Source: Rhynchosporium graminicola (Eukaryota; Ascomycota; Leotiomycetes; Helotiales; Ploettnerulaceae). From it: a stretch of DNA of 64,000 nt. Each line of letters begins with the position of its first letter. Positions within the stretch are counted from its first letter, which is position 1. The stretch spans positions 62,001 through 126,000 of the forward strand of contig FJUW01000009.1 of assembly GCA_900074885.1 (NCBI GenBank), in the 5' to 3' direction. Positions 34,555-46,995 of this stretch are shown one piece after another. The translations under genes were made by a program, and so were the position numbers. Below the pieces are notes generated by a model, which worked only from the letters and a program-made list of their open reading frames with translations, searched no databases and was not told the origin of the DNA.

Positions 34555-37500
34555 GGTTCGTATCAAATGCTTACGTAGGTATAATCTATTATACTTTGTC
34601 AAAATTTATAACTGAAATTCACTATCGTGGCTCAGCACAGAAGATACTTTAAACTGTAAATAATGCCGCCGGATACTTGTATACCGCCGTACGGAGATAC
34701 TTTCGAAGTTGCGTACGCAAGGGGGTTTCAGGTGGGGCTTGCCCACCCTTATGAAGTGCCAGGTAGTATTTCCATAGGACAATGTAGAAGCCACAGATTC
34801 GCTCCACAAATTTACCTACATTTCCGTGCGTTACGAAGAGCGGTTAAGTGTTGTCTCTAGTTGACTCAGGTAGGGTTATTGGGTCTCAAGCCCTTACTTG
34901 TTCTAGAAGTAAATAGATGCAGAGCTTACAACAGTACGGAAGATACGATCAAGTCAGCAAGTTCTGAAGGTTTGGACTTTACTTAGTCACGAGTCTCGAA
35001 ATCCTGTTCGACAAGGGAGAATTCTTGTCGATTGGATATACAAGTATGAAATACTTACCCCCCCCCCCTCATAAATGTTCAAACTGGACCTTTACAGGCT
35101 GCAGCCCTGTTTCCTATGCTCTGAGTGGTAAAAAAAAACGCCCTGGTAAAGCCTCGAGCTCGAGCCAAAATCTGATCTTCTGGAGTACTGAGTAGTAAGT
35201 GTGGCTATAGAAGGTTCGAGAGACACTTAGAGCCCTGCTGAGTGCCGGCTCAGCATGAAAGACAGCTAGTCTATTGGATAGATACCCCTAGAAAGCTAAA
35301 CATAACGGGACCAGGGTTTTGATCACTTTGAACGTTTTTCCAGGGTGGGGATATAAGTAGTACGTGTTCCATATTAATCATAGGGATGGCACGTGGCTCA
35401 TCTGGAACTTCCCACTAAATATAGAGTTGCTAACGGCATGATTACTTGGGTATGTCTTACTACTTCGTACAGGCTCCTTTAAATGTAGATTCGGCGTCCG
35501 TGCGCACTCTATCATCAAGAAAGCAACACAATGCAGCTTTAGAGAGGACTATTTCATGCTAGATATTCGCCTTTCGAATAGAACTCTCTACACATGATCA
35601 ATATGAGAACTGCTACAGGACGCCGTTTTTCACAGGTATATACAGGGATATTAGTTTTACGTTTTTTAAGCCAAGCACGAAGTAAGTAGATTTTGACTCT
35701 AGCTGAACTCCATCCGAACTTCATCTGAACTCCACGGAGATTTCGAACATCCGAACCCTTGTCTGCAAGGCAGTCAGTCCAAACATAGAATCCTCTTAAT
35801 CGCTGTACGAAGGTCTCCTCGTATACCCGGCAGGGCGTGTGCCTGTTAATTATGCTTTAGCCTATGCTCCCAACACTTGGCATCTATGCCCAATCAGTCT
35901 CCAGCTGGGACTCATGGAATCAATTTAGCTCTGGTAGGGAAGTGCCCTGACATTGAATCAATACAGTTTTTCCGTCCTGAACCAAAGTGAGGTGGCTATC
36001 AGATTTCAGAGTCAAGCGTTGTTCGGAAAGTAAGGACAGCGAAGATACTTGGTACAGGTGGAAAAAAATGTACAAAGTAGAGTCTGTGCGTTGTTCCACG
36101 GGTTACTACTACAGGGAGTGATTACAAGAGGTGCTACCCAATGATAAAGCAATACTATATAATACACTGGGGAAAATAGATACATAGTCTCTCTCTAAAG
36201 TGCACGGCCTAGAATTGTGCATTATTTCCCCCTTGTACTAAGTACAACACATTCTCCAAAGAAGTGAGGCGCATGATAGTTGTGTAGGGTCTTAGCGTGA
36301 CTCCCCTGATGACGTTTCCAAGTCAAGGAGTCGTCACTTACGTATGTGCACAGGCAGGTAGGTACGAAAGGGGGTTCAAAGTGGCTCTCGTCCTCCCCCA
36401 TGTTTTATTCTTCAACTTATGGCTACTTTGTACTGGGGGAAAAGATCAAATATTATTCGTCCATGCTCAGCCACCTAGATGTGACTGACTGGATTTAGAA
36501 TAAAACGACTAAACAGAATCAGTTAAGTCCTTGAAATTCCGGAATTGATTACTTCGTCATGAGGCCACAAGGCATATACACATACCACACCAAGAGCCAC
36601 GCATGCCGCTTTTTCTCGCATAGCAATCGACTTGGTGAAATGAACGAAAGTAGAACTAGGGAGTAGTTCTAGTACTTCTATAACAGCGAAACCATAGCCT
36701 AAGAATAATTCGAAAAGATCATTCTTATCAGGCTAGTCTAGAATTAATTATCGACTACCCTATCAAATATTTCAATCGCGTATAAGGTAGTACTTTAAGA
36801 CATGAAAACAGGTATTCGGGGAATATAACCTCGCTTAATTTATTAAGATAAAGTGGCATGCCCGAGCGTCTCGTGCCTGATACAGGGTTAGCTTGTGTGT
36901 GCCTTGTAGCCTTATGACGAAATAATCGATTCCGAAATGCACTGTAAAGTAGAAACTTCGGGCATCACGCACGGATGCCAAGTCTTGTCTTTCCCCCAAG
37001 TACTTCGTATAGTAGATAGCCTATTTGCCAAGTTTCTGAGCGGAGTAAATCCCAATTTACACCTGTTCCCCTCATTTGCGTCAGGTTATCTCGCTGATTG
37101 GGTAGATTAGTCTGAACGTTTCTCCTCGAAGACTTCTGAATCGATTTTGAAGACTTCTGAATCGATTTTGACAAGGGACTTCAAGCGAGATGCTTGACGA
37201 CCAAAACAGAGCCTTGCCTGAGGTGGTCAGTACTCAGACAGATCTGCGGAGGTGTAGGGGGTAAACTACGGCTCACTGCTTTCGTTCTGCCTTCACAAAT
37301 CCATCCTATGTTCTGCCGTGAGCGGTGAGCCAGCCATAATTTGACCCTACACTTCCGTGTACCAATTGTTTCTAATGACTCGACTTTTCCAAAATCTGAA
37401 TTCATGTGGCTTAAATACTAAAGCAGGCCCAGTGACGAGAGTATTTCATGCAGAAGCCCTGAGGAGCAGGCCTGTTCGAGATTGATGCAGGACATCTGAG

Positions 37501-37560
37501 ATGAAGCATCAGAAGGCGGTACATTTTTAGTCGTCAACCCGCACGGCTATCTGCAACCTC
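34555..37560. other. Intergenic, 3 kb, no gene recognised
   Basis: Normal composition returns at once after the transposon end. Short frames such as 34663-34860, 36297-36488 and 36965-37405 show no motif. There is a poly-C run near 35059-35068 and a perfect tandem duplication of a 21-bp unit at 37128-37169. Nothing else is supported. Confidence 0.5.
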
Positions 37561-40500
37561 TTACTGCTCGTCTACAGAACAGTCATCCCCCGGGGCACCG
37601 TCTGCCACCAGCAGTATCTGTTCCGATTCATACCGGTCCAGCGATACTGAATGCTGGATAATTCGCATCAAGGCTGTTTCTTCCTGATCGTCGGTCTGCG
37701 GTATGCCTTCCTTAAAGCGGGGAGCCAAAAGTCGAAACATAGCAGGGTTGCAAAATCTAGCTGCCAGGTGCAAAACATTCTCCCCACGAGAGTTGCGATA
37801 GTGAAGGTGTGCTTCGATTCCCTGTTGCCTCAGCAAATATTCAACAACATCGACGTGGTTTCCTAAGACAGCCTCTCCTATCGATTGATGCACAGGCTTG
37901 CCAAAGGACCTATCATGTGTTTCGCGTTGGGTTACTCGTTGCAATTCGGTCTTAAGCTCTGCCTTATGCTGAGCGCTGTCCATCAAACGCTGAATGATTG
38001 GAATGCAGCCATTGCTGGCAGCAATACACAGGAGCTCATTGCCCCAACGCTCTTGGACCAAAATATCTAGCACGTCATCAACAAGGTCAAACACCACGTC
38101 CCAGTTTTGGTAATTTGTTTTCGAGCTAGACCACTGTTCAATAACGAGTCGGAAAAATGCAACGTTCCGAAGCTGGGGTCCAATGCTACTACTCGAAAAG
38201 AGCATCGTGAGTCGAGACAATTCGCCCCATTGGAGAATTTGGTTCGCTGCTCCCATGGCTGGATGAGGAAGGAATTTTCTCTTGTCGAACTTCGAGCTCT
38301 GAAGCATATCTCGTAGCATTGCCTCTGAGCCATAGAGCGAGGTGATACTGAGGGGATCGTACAGCTTGCTATCAAATAGGAATCTGGGCTGGATGGTACA
38401 TTGCGGGCGACAGTACTGTTTGATCCAATTCTGCAGTCGGGTTGAACCTGCTTGGCACAAGTCCTCGATGCTCTCCAGGCTTGGACAATGTTCAGTCATA
38501 ATGGCACCGTAATGTTCAGGCCAGTGGCAGGAAGCGTAGACAAAGAGCTCGCCGAAACCACGGTCGGTGGGTTCGTAGCGGATCATGTTTTCTTCCCAAG
38601 TCTCCCACGTGCAATACGGATCGTAAACAATTGGTTCCTCATCATTACTAAATAGATCGAATTCTTGGGGTAGCTCTTCGATTGCCACCTGCTCTTCAGA
38701 AAACAAGTCTGTGCGGCCGATTTCATTCAGTAGAAGATACTTAATGCAGATATCCAAGAGACCTGCCTCCAGGCTTCCGATACGTCGATCAATAAGTCCT
38801 TGATGAGCGGTCCTTAAGATTGCCTGATCTTGTAGATCATGCCGATTAGTGGCCATATCGCTTATGATGAACTCCTTTACGGACTGGTGTACGAGTCTGA
38901 CCTGACGCTTCTTAACATCATCGAAATTGACGTGAGCAACAAATGGTTGAATTAGACTCATTACTCTGTGGTGATCTACCAGCTTGGCAAGAGCAGCCAC
39001 GTTCGTAACCCCTTCCTGGTCCGTCCCCAATGCGACAGCCCAGGCAAGTTCTGTTACGCTAAGAGGCCTCCGGGTGATAGCGAGAACCTCTAATGCGACA
39101 GTGACAAGCTTCCGATTTTCCGGGTCGTCTGCAGTGCATCGTGAAAGCAGACTAATGTAAAGCTCTGAGAGCTGCGCAGGTAATGACATTCGATCCAAGA
39201 AAGTTCGCATTGGTTCGAGTGCCCTGATCCTACGGACTTCAATGAGTTCAACTATCATCTTCGTCCAAATAGCGCTTCCCTGTGCTAAACGAGACAAAGT
39301 CTCTATGATGAGTGCTTTAACATCCACCGGCAAGTTAGATAATTTCCTCTCGACCGTCCTTTCAACGATGACTCTGTCTCGCCTATTGTCAGAACTTAGA
39401 TTGATCTTGGCTGTGCCATGCAGCCGCTCCAATATCTCATCTTGAGGACGGGAGGACAAAAGAATTTTGAGTCTCGTGGTCTTCTGCAACAAGTTCTTTA
39501 ATGAATCGAGAAGACTGTCCTGGGATGCTCTATCACACTCATCAAGGCCATCTATGACGATGAAAAGCGGGCGGTCAAGTGTTTCCAAGATTTTTTGCAG
39601 GAACGCCTCCAGTTTCCTTACGTCTGTCGCTGGGTCGAAGTTCCCAAAAGCCCCGGCTTCCTTCCACCATTCGAAGAATGCTCTTTTGAGGCCAGAGAAC
39701 TGTTCAAGGAGTGATAGAATCAGGGCAGAGAAGATATAATCAGCCTTGCCAGTCTCATCATCCCGGCAATAGTGGTAGCAGATCCTGGGCTGTGGTAGTT
39801 GGTGCTCATTGCGTTTCCTTAGCTCGTCCACGAGAAAAGCCATTGCAACACTTTTCCCGCAGCCCATGTCACCAAGGATCACCAACCCCTGTGAATCCGA
39901 GGCGGTATACCAGCTGATGAATTTGACATCCAAAAGCAAGAATTCACAGGCCTCATCGGCTCGAAGATTCTGCAGATCAGTGTGGTATTTACTCTGTTGA
40001 CTCATCTTTCCGCTACCTAGCCACCTAGCAACTAAAGCCAGATTAAAATATATCCAACAGATCCTGATAGAATGAAAATAGCAAAGACATACTTTCGTGA
40101 TCATAGAGCATGGCTCTAATGTCCTCAACAATCTCCAATGTCGCCTTTTCTACAAGTTTTCGAAGGTAATCGGCGTGTCTCAAAAAGTCTTGAACAATTT
40201 CAGGCAAACGATTGGTCTCCAAAATCATTGTCATCACCATCTTTGCTCCTTTCCTAGTCAAAATATCGAATGCGGCATTATAGAATTCTAGGAGCTTCTG
40301 ATATACTTGTACAAGTGCCTGTAATGTGTTAGATTGGCCTCGAAAGTGTTCACCGTAGCTTACCTTGTGTATATCTAGTTTGTTAGTTTTCTGACCGAGT
40401 GTATCACAATCGTCAATATAGGAAATTTGCCCAAGCATTTCCCCGATTTGCTTAGCGAATTCAATATCAGCAGTTGCAATACTAATAGCAATCTGTATTA

Positions 40501-41253
40501 CAAGCGTCAGCGCTTCCACTTGTAGAATTTCGATTTGGAAAATCCCGATGGATCTGCTCACTGCGGTTACACTTCTGACTACAGCGAAAACCGTTGCTGT
40601 GGTGGGCTCTATACTTGTTAGTGGTGTCGCCAGGTCTAATGCTAGCTTAAATCTCTCCAAGGGCACTTGGAGAGAATGCAAGTACTTCACACCCCTTAAG
40701 AAGACGGACTCCTGACCATCCTTTTCAATCTCCTCCAGTTGTCTGAATAGCTGAGCGACATTTTCACCCTTAAAAATAGCCATGTCCAAGTCCTCCCCAA
40801 GGCTATTGACGGCCTCACGGTAGGCCGTACTCCACATATCCGAAGAATTCGAGACTGTATCGATGTCAAGCCTCGGCGTTGAAGGTCTGGCGAAGCAATT
40901 CCGTTCAACTTCTTTTGAATGAACTGCCGCATGGAGAGTGCTCTGATCGTTTTCCGCTTGGATTGCATCGTTCCCAGTGTTGGAAGGTTTCTCGGGGATG
41001 TTACGTATTTGTATGGAATGTAGTGAGTGAGCTGTGGATGGGACATGCTGTGAACTTGGATCTAGGCGTTAGCACTATCGGACTGGTCAGATTTGGACAC
41101 TCACTTGGTCTCATGCTTTGGTCCTTCTAGGACTTTTGAGCTCGAATCAATTTTGGAAATTTCCAAGAGACCTCGCGATTTCTGCCGAAGTCGATGTAAG
41201 CGTCCGCGTAATCGGTGCCGTAGACTTTCCTTCTGCGTCACTGGGGCTGTCAT
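37561..41253 (-). CDS. NACHT-ankyrin NLR-like (STAND) protein
   Basis: Three exons (41253-41105, 41054-40093, 40016-37561) give 1188 residues. Both introns (50 and 76 bp) keep the frame. The basic N-terminus (LRHRLRGRLHRLRQKSR) is common in fungal STAND proteins. An all-helical N-terminal domain follows (about 123-370), which I cannot assign with certainty. The NACHT NTPase has Walker A GDMGCGKS (419-426), Walker B LFIVIDGLDECD (521-532) and the sensor-like LKILLSSRP. A winged-helix-like region comes next (VALEVLAITRRPLSVTELAWA, LVHQSVKEFI). A few ankyrin repeats lie near the C-terminus (NELLCIAASNGCIPIIQRLM; VHQSIGEAVLGNHVDVVEYL; RGENVLHLAARFCNP). Such proteins act in fungal self/non-self recognition and cell-death signalling. 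The repeat array is short and degenerate. The upstream exon is my own reconstruction. Confidence 0.85.
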
Positions 41254-42174
41254 GGTCCTATTCGAATTGCAGCGTAGCCGAGGCTTCGACAGGCTCGGGG
41301 TGATGTTAACAACGAGGAATGGACTGTTTTGGACGCGATCACGACCAATTTTCTGTGTGAACGAGCTTCGATTTCATCCTACGCTCGAGGCAGATGCGAC
41401 GACGTACTGAGAACCCAACGTTTCCATGCACCAGTATGTGAGAGTATTCTGTAAGGATGCCTGAATTTAGCGTGAAACCTGACCAAAATTCACCCTTTAT
41501 GGAGCTTCATAGTACCACGATATTATATGACTATATTTTAAAGAGGATTTAACTGTTTATTTGTAGGTCTAAATACGAGGGATATTTTTGATATCCCTCG
41601 GGCCTATTGTTATTCCATCCCAGATGCCGTGTAATACAGAAGGTGTATGATTCAGTTGAGGGGTTAAACAATATCGGGCTTCAACTCCATAACGACCGCA
41701 TTAGATAAGCATACCTGGCCGCCGGAGAATGACCGACCCCGCACGAGATCTTTTGAACTGGCACCGTAATTCCAATTTCAAAGTCATCCGACTTTCGCCA
41801 CAAATGCAAAACACTGGAAGGACAGCATCCCATCGTCAATACTCCTTGTGTTTTACGGCTTTGGAGCAAACAGAAGATATTGGGTATGGTGCAGATCGTC
41901 CATTGTTGATACGTCACGATTGGTAAATGAATAACTGTTCGCAATTTACCATCAGAGATACTGACATAACTTTGACGCCAGCTGCAGCCCAGAGAAAGAT
42001 TCGAAGAAATTTTTTCGTTGAAGAATCACTTGACAGAGCGACATTCCATAACCGCCAATTCCAGTGTAATCGCCGAGTAGACTTCGGCCCGCAGGTATCG
42101 ACCTAGATATAATCACGAAACGTTAGGCTTCTCTACATCTCTCGAAATATTCTACAACAGCAATTTATCGTGCT
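41254..42174. other. Divergent intergenic region upstream of the NLR and F-box-like genes
   Basis: About 0.9 kb with only short frames. It must contain both promoters. No specific element is recognised. Confidence 0.55.
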
Positions 42175-42861
42175 ATGGCTTCCGATGAAAGGAAGATACA
42201 GCGAGCTGCCTCAGTTCCAATCGGCTTCCTTGGCTTGCCAGACAAGATCCGTCTCAACATCTTCAAAAGAGTGCTTGTCGTGGCCCAGCCGATCTATCTC
42301 TTCCAAGACAAAGGGTCTCAAAAGGTAGAGAGCTTTGCGCCTGAAAGGCCGCCTCGATGGCTCGCATTGCTGTATACCAACCGTCAGGTACACGACGAGA
42401 CTAGCATAGTACTCTACGGTTCGAATCATTTCACTTTCATGGATACAGCGAACCGACAAGGCAACCTCTTACAATCCTTTTTCAACTGCATCGGGTCTTC
42501 GAATGCAGGTCTACTGTCTCGCCTCTGCATCAACTTCCCTATTGTAGAAAATGGAAAAGGTCAATCGGGAACAGTTATGCTCGGGGAAGATGACATCCAC
42601 AGTTTAAGACTTCTGAAAGGTTATTGTGCCGGTCTGACAACCTTGGAGACTCTCATTTACAGTCGAAACTCCGGAAGCCTGATCAAGGCGGGCGATAACG
42701 AGTCGAAATTTATTCGAGAGGCACTGTCGCAGATAGATGCGCAGCTGAAAGCTATCTCGTCGCTAGAAAAAGTAGTAGTCAGATACTACGATGGAGCTCC
42801 CACCCCTCTTGTGGTGGAGTTGATGCACGGTCTTGGCTGGGTTGTCTTGCGTGGACGATAA
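42175..42861 (+). CDS. F-box-like / DUF7730-type hypothetical protein
   Basis: An intronless frame of 228 residues. The N-terminal FLGLPDKIRLNIFKRVLVV is an F-box-like helix of the type found in the large fungal family with 'LPxEIRxxIYxxLL' starts. It is followed by LLYTNRQVHDETSIVLYGSNHFTF, which is equally characteristic ('LLxTCRQIxxEAxxxLYxxNxF'). The rest is leucine-rich and helical without catalytic residues. The role is unknown; some relatives may recruit substrates to SCF ubiquitin ligases. Confidence 0.75.
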   Translation: MASDERKIQRAASVPIGFLGLPDKIRLNIFKRVLVVAQPIYLFQDKGSQKVESFAPERPPRWLALLYTNRQVHDETSIVLYGSNHFTFMDTANRQGNLLQSFFNCIGSSNAGLLSRLCINFPIVENGKGQSGTVMLGEDDIHSLRLLKGYCAGLTTLETLIYSRNSGSLIKAGDNESKFIREALSQIDAQLKAISSLEKVVVRYYDGAPTPLVVELMHGLGWVVLRGR

Positions 42862-45121
42862 TAAAACATAGGATATATTTTTGACGAAGGAAAATAGTGG
42901 TTTGAAGCGTATGAACATGTATGTGAGACAGTCCTTCTTTTCAGTGGTTACAATCAAGGTCTGAAGAATGCGATCAAATTCATCTACTGTGGACTTGTGA
43001 TGGGCAATGAGTGGCTTTAGGTAATTTGGAATTGTCAGATAACGCAAAAGTTCTAAACACGACTGAGAGGCAATTCGGATATCAGCTCAAGGTGGTTTTG
43101 CCCAGCACCTGATAAAGCCTCGGACTCTCAGGCCTGCCAGCACTGAGGAGCTTCTTGGTGCCCAAACGGAGCATGCGGGATGGAAACTGGCGCTGAGTGT
43201 GGAGACGACAGCTGTCTATCCATAGCGGGCAAGATGAGGCTACACTTTCGGTATAGGCCTTCGCTCAGTATCAGAAGAACACTCATTTTCTTATGAACAG
43301 CGCTCAACTACCTGTTTGACTATGTGCCTTCGATACTGTGCTGTAGCCATCGAAAAGCTGGATCTTGTAAACAGTATGAGGCACTCATGCTAGCGCCTCG
43401 AAAAGTCACAGGACAAAGGCGGTAAAATTTCGATGATAGGGAATTAAACACATGAATTGTCAAATGGTCAGGCTCCTGTCCCGCATCAACTTGACATAAG
43501 CCTGCAAAGCCGTACTCTCTACCCTCTCGCGGTGCAGGCTGTAAGCGCTTAATATGTTTGAGATAGCTAGAGAGAGACGCAATCGAAGGTTATCTGATAG
43601 ATAGAAGAAAGGGAAGTCGCCCTCGGGCTCGATAGATAGATACTCTCGTAGTAATTCAATTTTTGTACACCTTCGATAGTCTGTACCGCATATAATTATG
43701 ATTTCTACGAATTTACGACCTTATCCTTCCTTTCTCCCTCTTGATTCCTTAACTACTACTCCTCTCGAAACAATAGCTTACGGCTAATTGCCTTTGACTC
43801 TTTTGTAGTCGGGGCTCTTATCACCTCCCTCCCGAAATATGTATACTCGAACTAGACAGACTCTACGACAAAGGAAAAACAGAGGTAAACGAATAAGGGT
43901 ATAATTAAGGTTTATAAAAGGGTAATTATTAGTCTCGCGATCGATTGCTTGAAGGCTATAAGGCGAAGAAGAAGGAGGAGGAGGAGGAGGAGGAGGAAGA
44001 GGAGGTGAAGAGGGGTATATTTGAATTGAGCTGTATACGTGCGTACTAAGACAATCTGGGCTCTTGCCTTATGTTAAGGCTCTTCAGGGTCTTAATATGA
44101 GGTTCGAACCCTGAAGGAGGCCGGGCCCCCAAACTCTCAGACTCGTTTCTAGCGTAGCTATCTCAACTAGCGGCGATAAGCGCAGTGGCTCTTTTGCCCT
44201 TTGAGGCCCTCGATGCTGTTTTCTATAGCTTTATGCTTTATATATATATATACAAGTCCATAGCTTGACACGTTCACATGCCCCCTGGGAGGCCTTGGGA
44301 TAGACACCCTGAACGCAAATAACTGTCATCATCATCATCATCATCAACTTGACATAGCAGCAGCCTCAGAAACACGGTCTTCCAATCAACAGACCTGATC
44401 TCCGCGCTATGACTGATAAGACTCCTGGAATACTTCCCCTAAAAGCACTACCTACGTAGTAGATCGGCTCAAATCGACAACATGACGCTGGCTGTGAGGG
44501 GTCTTGTAGAACTCTTCAGGCTTGAAGGGCGCGAGAAGAAACTCTACTAAGACATTCTTGCGTTTTCAAACTCGCACGATCACAATTCAGTGAGACTCTA
44601 CGGCCGTCATCCGCTTATCAATGGGTAGAAGGCCTCCTACGGCCACCCAATCTTGAAATCGATCTCACGGTACAAGAAGGCAAGGAGAAATAGATGACAC
44701 ATAAATTTACTGGTAAAGTCCATGTTATATTGTGCCTATCTGCCCTTAGCAACATATACTAGTAAGATATTATACCTACTCTAATCTGCTTCTATAGTAC
44801 GAAAAATTGATCTTGCTTGCCAGCTCGTGCTGGTCGCTACAGTAGCACCCAAGTATCAATAAATATATTTCAGGAAGAAGAGGTCGCGGGAAAACTTTGA
44901 CATACAATTGGCTCAAGTGACGCAATTATCATAACACCATACTCTTTGAGTGGCCTCGAGCTACTTGGTACAATTGTAGTCAACTGGTTATGAATATGAA
45001 CTTAGTAAGGCAGGTCGTCATGCTTATTCGGCTACAGCAAGCGAGCACAGCAACAACAACGGACTGGAGTATTGGAGGTCTTCTAACAATGCGCAAGTTT
45101 CATGGCGATAGCCACAACCTA
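42862..45121. other. Intergenic, 2.2 kb, low-complexity and repeat fragments
   Basis: No gene is supported. A partly AT-rich stretch at about 43560-44250 includes a (GGA)n run at 43971-44004, and there is a (CAT)n run near 44328-44345. At 44061-44125 a tRNA B-box-like GGTTCGAACCC lies inside an 8-bp inverted repeat (CTTCAGGG/CCCTGAAG), but no cloverleaf can be drawn. Confidence 0.5.
43971..44004. repeat. (GGA)n microsatellite
   Basis: GGA-type trinucleotide repeat with few interruptions, similar to the one at the left window edge. Confidence 0.8.
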
Positions 45122-46995
45122 TCACAATTTAGCTTTCGTCTTATCATCTTCATCTTTCGCCATATCGCGCAAGACCCTCTTCAAGATCTTCCCACTCGCA
45201 TTCTTCGGAATAGCATCCACGAACTTCACGCCTCCCGTCAACTCCTTGAATTTCGCTAGCCTCTCTCCACAATGCTTCTTCAAAGCCGCCTCGTCCAGCG
45301 CCTTGCCCTCGGGCGTATCTCGTCTAACCACATACGCTCTCGGCAACTCGACATCTGCTTCAGTTGAATGCTTGACTCCAATAACGGCTGCGTCGATGAT
45401 GTGCGGGTGAGACAGAAGGACAGTCTCGAGCTCAGGAGGCGCAACTTGGAAACCACGCACTTTGATGAGCTCCTTTTTCCGGTCGACGATGTACCATTTC
45501 TTGGTCTTGCTGTCGCAGTAGACGATGTCGCCGGTCTTGAAGAAACCTTCTGAGTCGAAGGATTCGGCGTTTGCTTTCGGGTTCTCGAAATAGCCTTTTA
45601 CGATTGTAGGGCCTCTTACGCAAAGCTCACCGCGGACGTCGTAGTCTGTGATGTCTCTGCCGTCGTCGTCGACAATCCTTTTCTCGTGTAAGCTTCGCTC
45701 ATGATTGCCATTTTCGGGAGTGGTCTTACTTGGAGTCTAGCAGTAGAAGCATTCTTCCCACACTACCGCTCACATCATCTTCAGGATAATGGAACATTGA
45801 CGCAACGCAAGAAGTCTCTGTCATGCCCCAAACCTGGTTTACGTACGTTCCTGCAGGAAATAAGGCCCTCATCCGATCCTGGGAGTCCTTCCCTAGCGGT
45901 GCAGCTCCAACGGTCACTGCTCGGATAGTCTTAAGCGAAAATTTGCTCGCTAGACCCGACATAATAACTGCGATCACAATTGGAGGTACCAGTGCGATAT
46001 CTGTGATCTGAAACTTATCGATATTGACGAGGAATGGCTCAAGTTCGAAACGGCGCATGATGACGGATACTTGACCTGCTCGTAGTGGAGTTGTATGTGC
46101 AACTGAGCTAGGTTAGCCATTTGCTTTACCTGAAAAGTATTATGCAATGCAACTTACCTGGTACACAAGCAGCGTGAAACATAGGAAGACACAATAGCCG
46201 CCTTGCGCGCCAATCCTTCATGCTGATCTCATGCACGAGAGTATGTTGAGCAATAAAGTTATGATGGGAAAGGACAGCTGCTTTGGGAAGACCTGTGGTT
46301 CCACTACTAAACAATCTCGCAGCAGTGGTCTCCTTGGACGTCTTCTCATCATCGAATCTCACCCAGTCCCTCTCGCCATGGCCTAGGAGTTCTTTCCAGG
46401 ACCGAAATCCTCTGGGAACCGGATCGCCCAGAACATCGAATATCCAGACTTTCGAGTCCGGAATACCGCTTTCTTTGGCAGCTGCTACGGCATTGCCCAG
46501 CATCTCGGGAATTGACTCTGTGATGAGAAACTTTGTCTTGGCTGTTTTGATGTGGTGTACTAGCTCGAATTGGGTGTATGATGGGTTTGTTCCTGCGAAT
46601 ACACCACCAGCGGCAATGATACCCAGAAATAGGATGGGATAGTAAACCTGTGAAACTGTCAATGAGCCAATTTGGTCATGAAACATTGATAACATACATC
46701 GTTGAATGAGTGTAGGCAAACACAGTCTCCTTTCTTCAGTCCAGCAGCATGAAATCCAGCGACTAGCTTCCGGATCAATACGCGAGCCTGGTTCGAGGAT
46801 ATGGATCTTGAGGAATCCTTTGCATCGATGTAAATCTATTGCATGTCAGAAAGATATTTTACCGCAAGCTTCCAATTAAGTTCAAGTTCAAGTTCAACAT
46901 ACAGGCTCATCTGGATCAAATCTAGGGTCGTCAAATGTCCAAGATAAGATGTCCTTGGTAGGAATAGAGACCTCCCCCTCGGCTAGGAAAGGCAT
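45122..46995 (-). CDS. 4-coumarate-CoA ligase-like acyl-CoA synthetase, peroxisomal
   Basis: ANL-superfamily enzyme that adenylates a carboxylic acid and transfers it to CoA. Five exons (46995-46903, 46835-46698, 46647-46158, 46102-45730, 45677-45122) give 549 residues, normal for this family. The phosphate-binding loop is SSGTTGLPK (191-199). Further conserved parts are AHTTPLRAG, NQVWGMTE, GELCVRG, YFKTGD-like FFKTGDIVYCD, the hinge DRKKELIKVRGFQVAPPELE, and the C-terminal catalytic lysine in PKNASGKILKR. The protein ends TKAKL; AKL is a peroxisomal targeting signal type 1. Relatives with this layout are fungal 4CL-like enzymes. The substrate (aryl, fatty or other acid) cannot be told from sequence. 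Some splice sites were chosen by phase and conservation. Confidence 0.88.

Noticed and set aside
37651..40000. Many open frames on the plus strand opposite the NLR gene
   Set aside because: They are shadows of the long minus-strand coding sequence.
44061..44125. tRNA gene candidate with a B-box-like GGTTCGAACCC
   Set aside because: The stem around it is a simple 8-bp inverted repeat; no acceptor, D-arm or anticodon arm can be formed.
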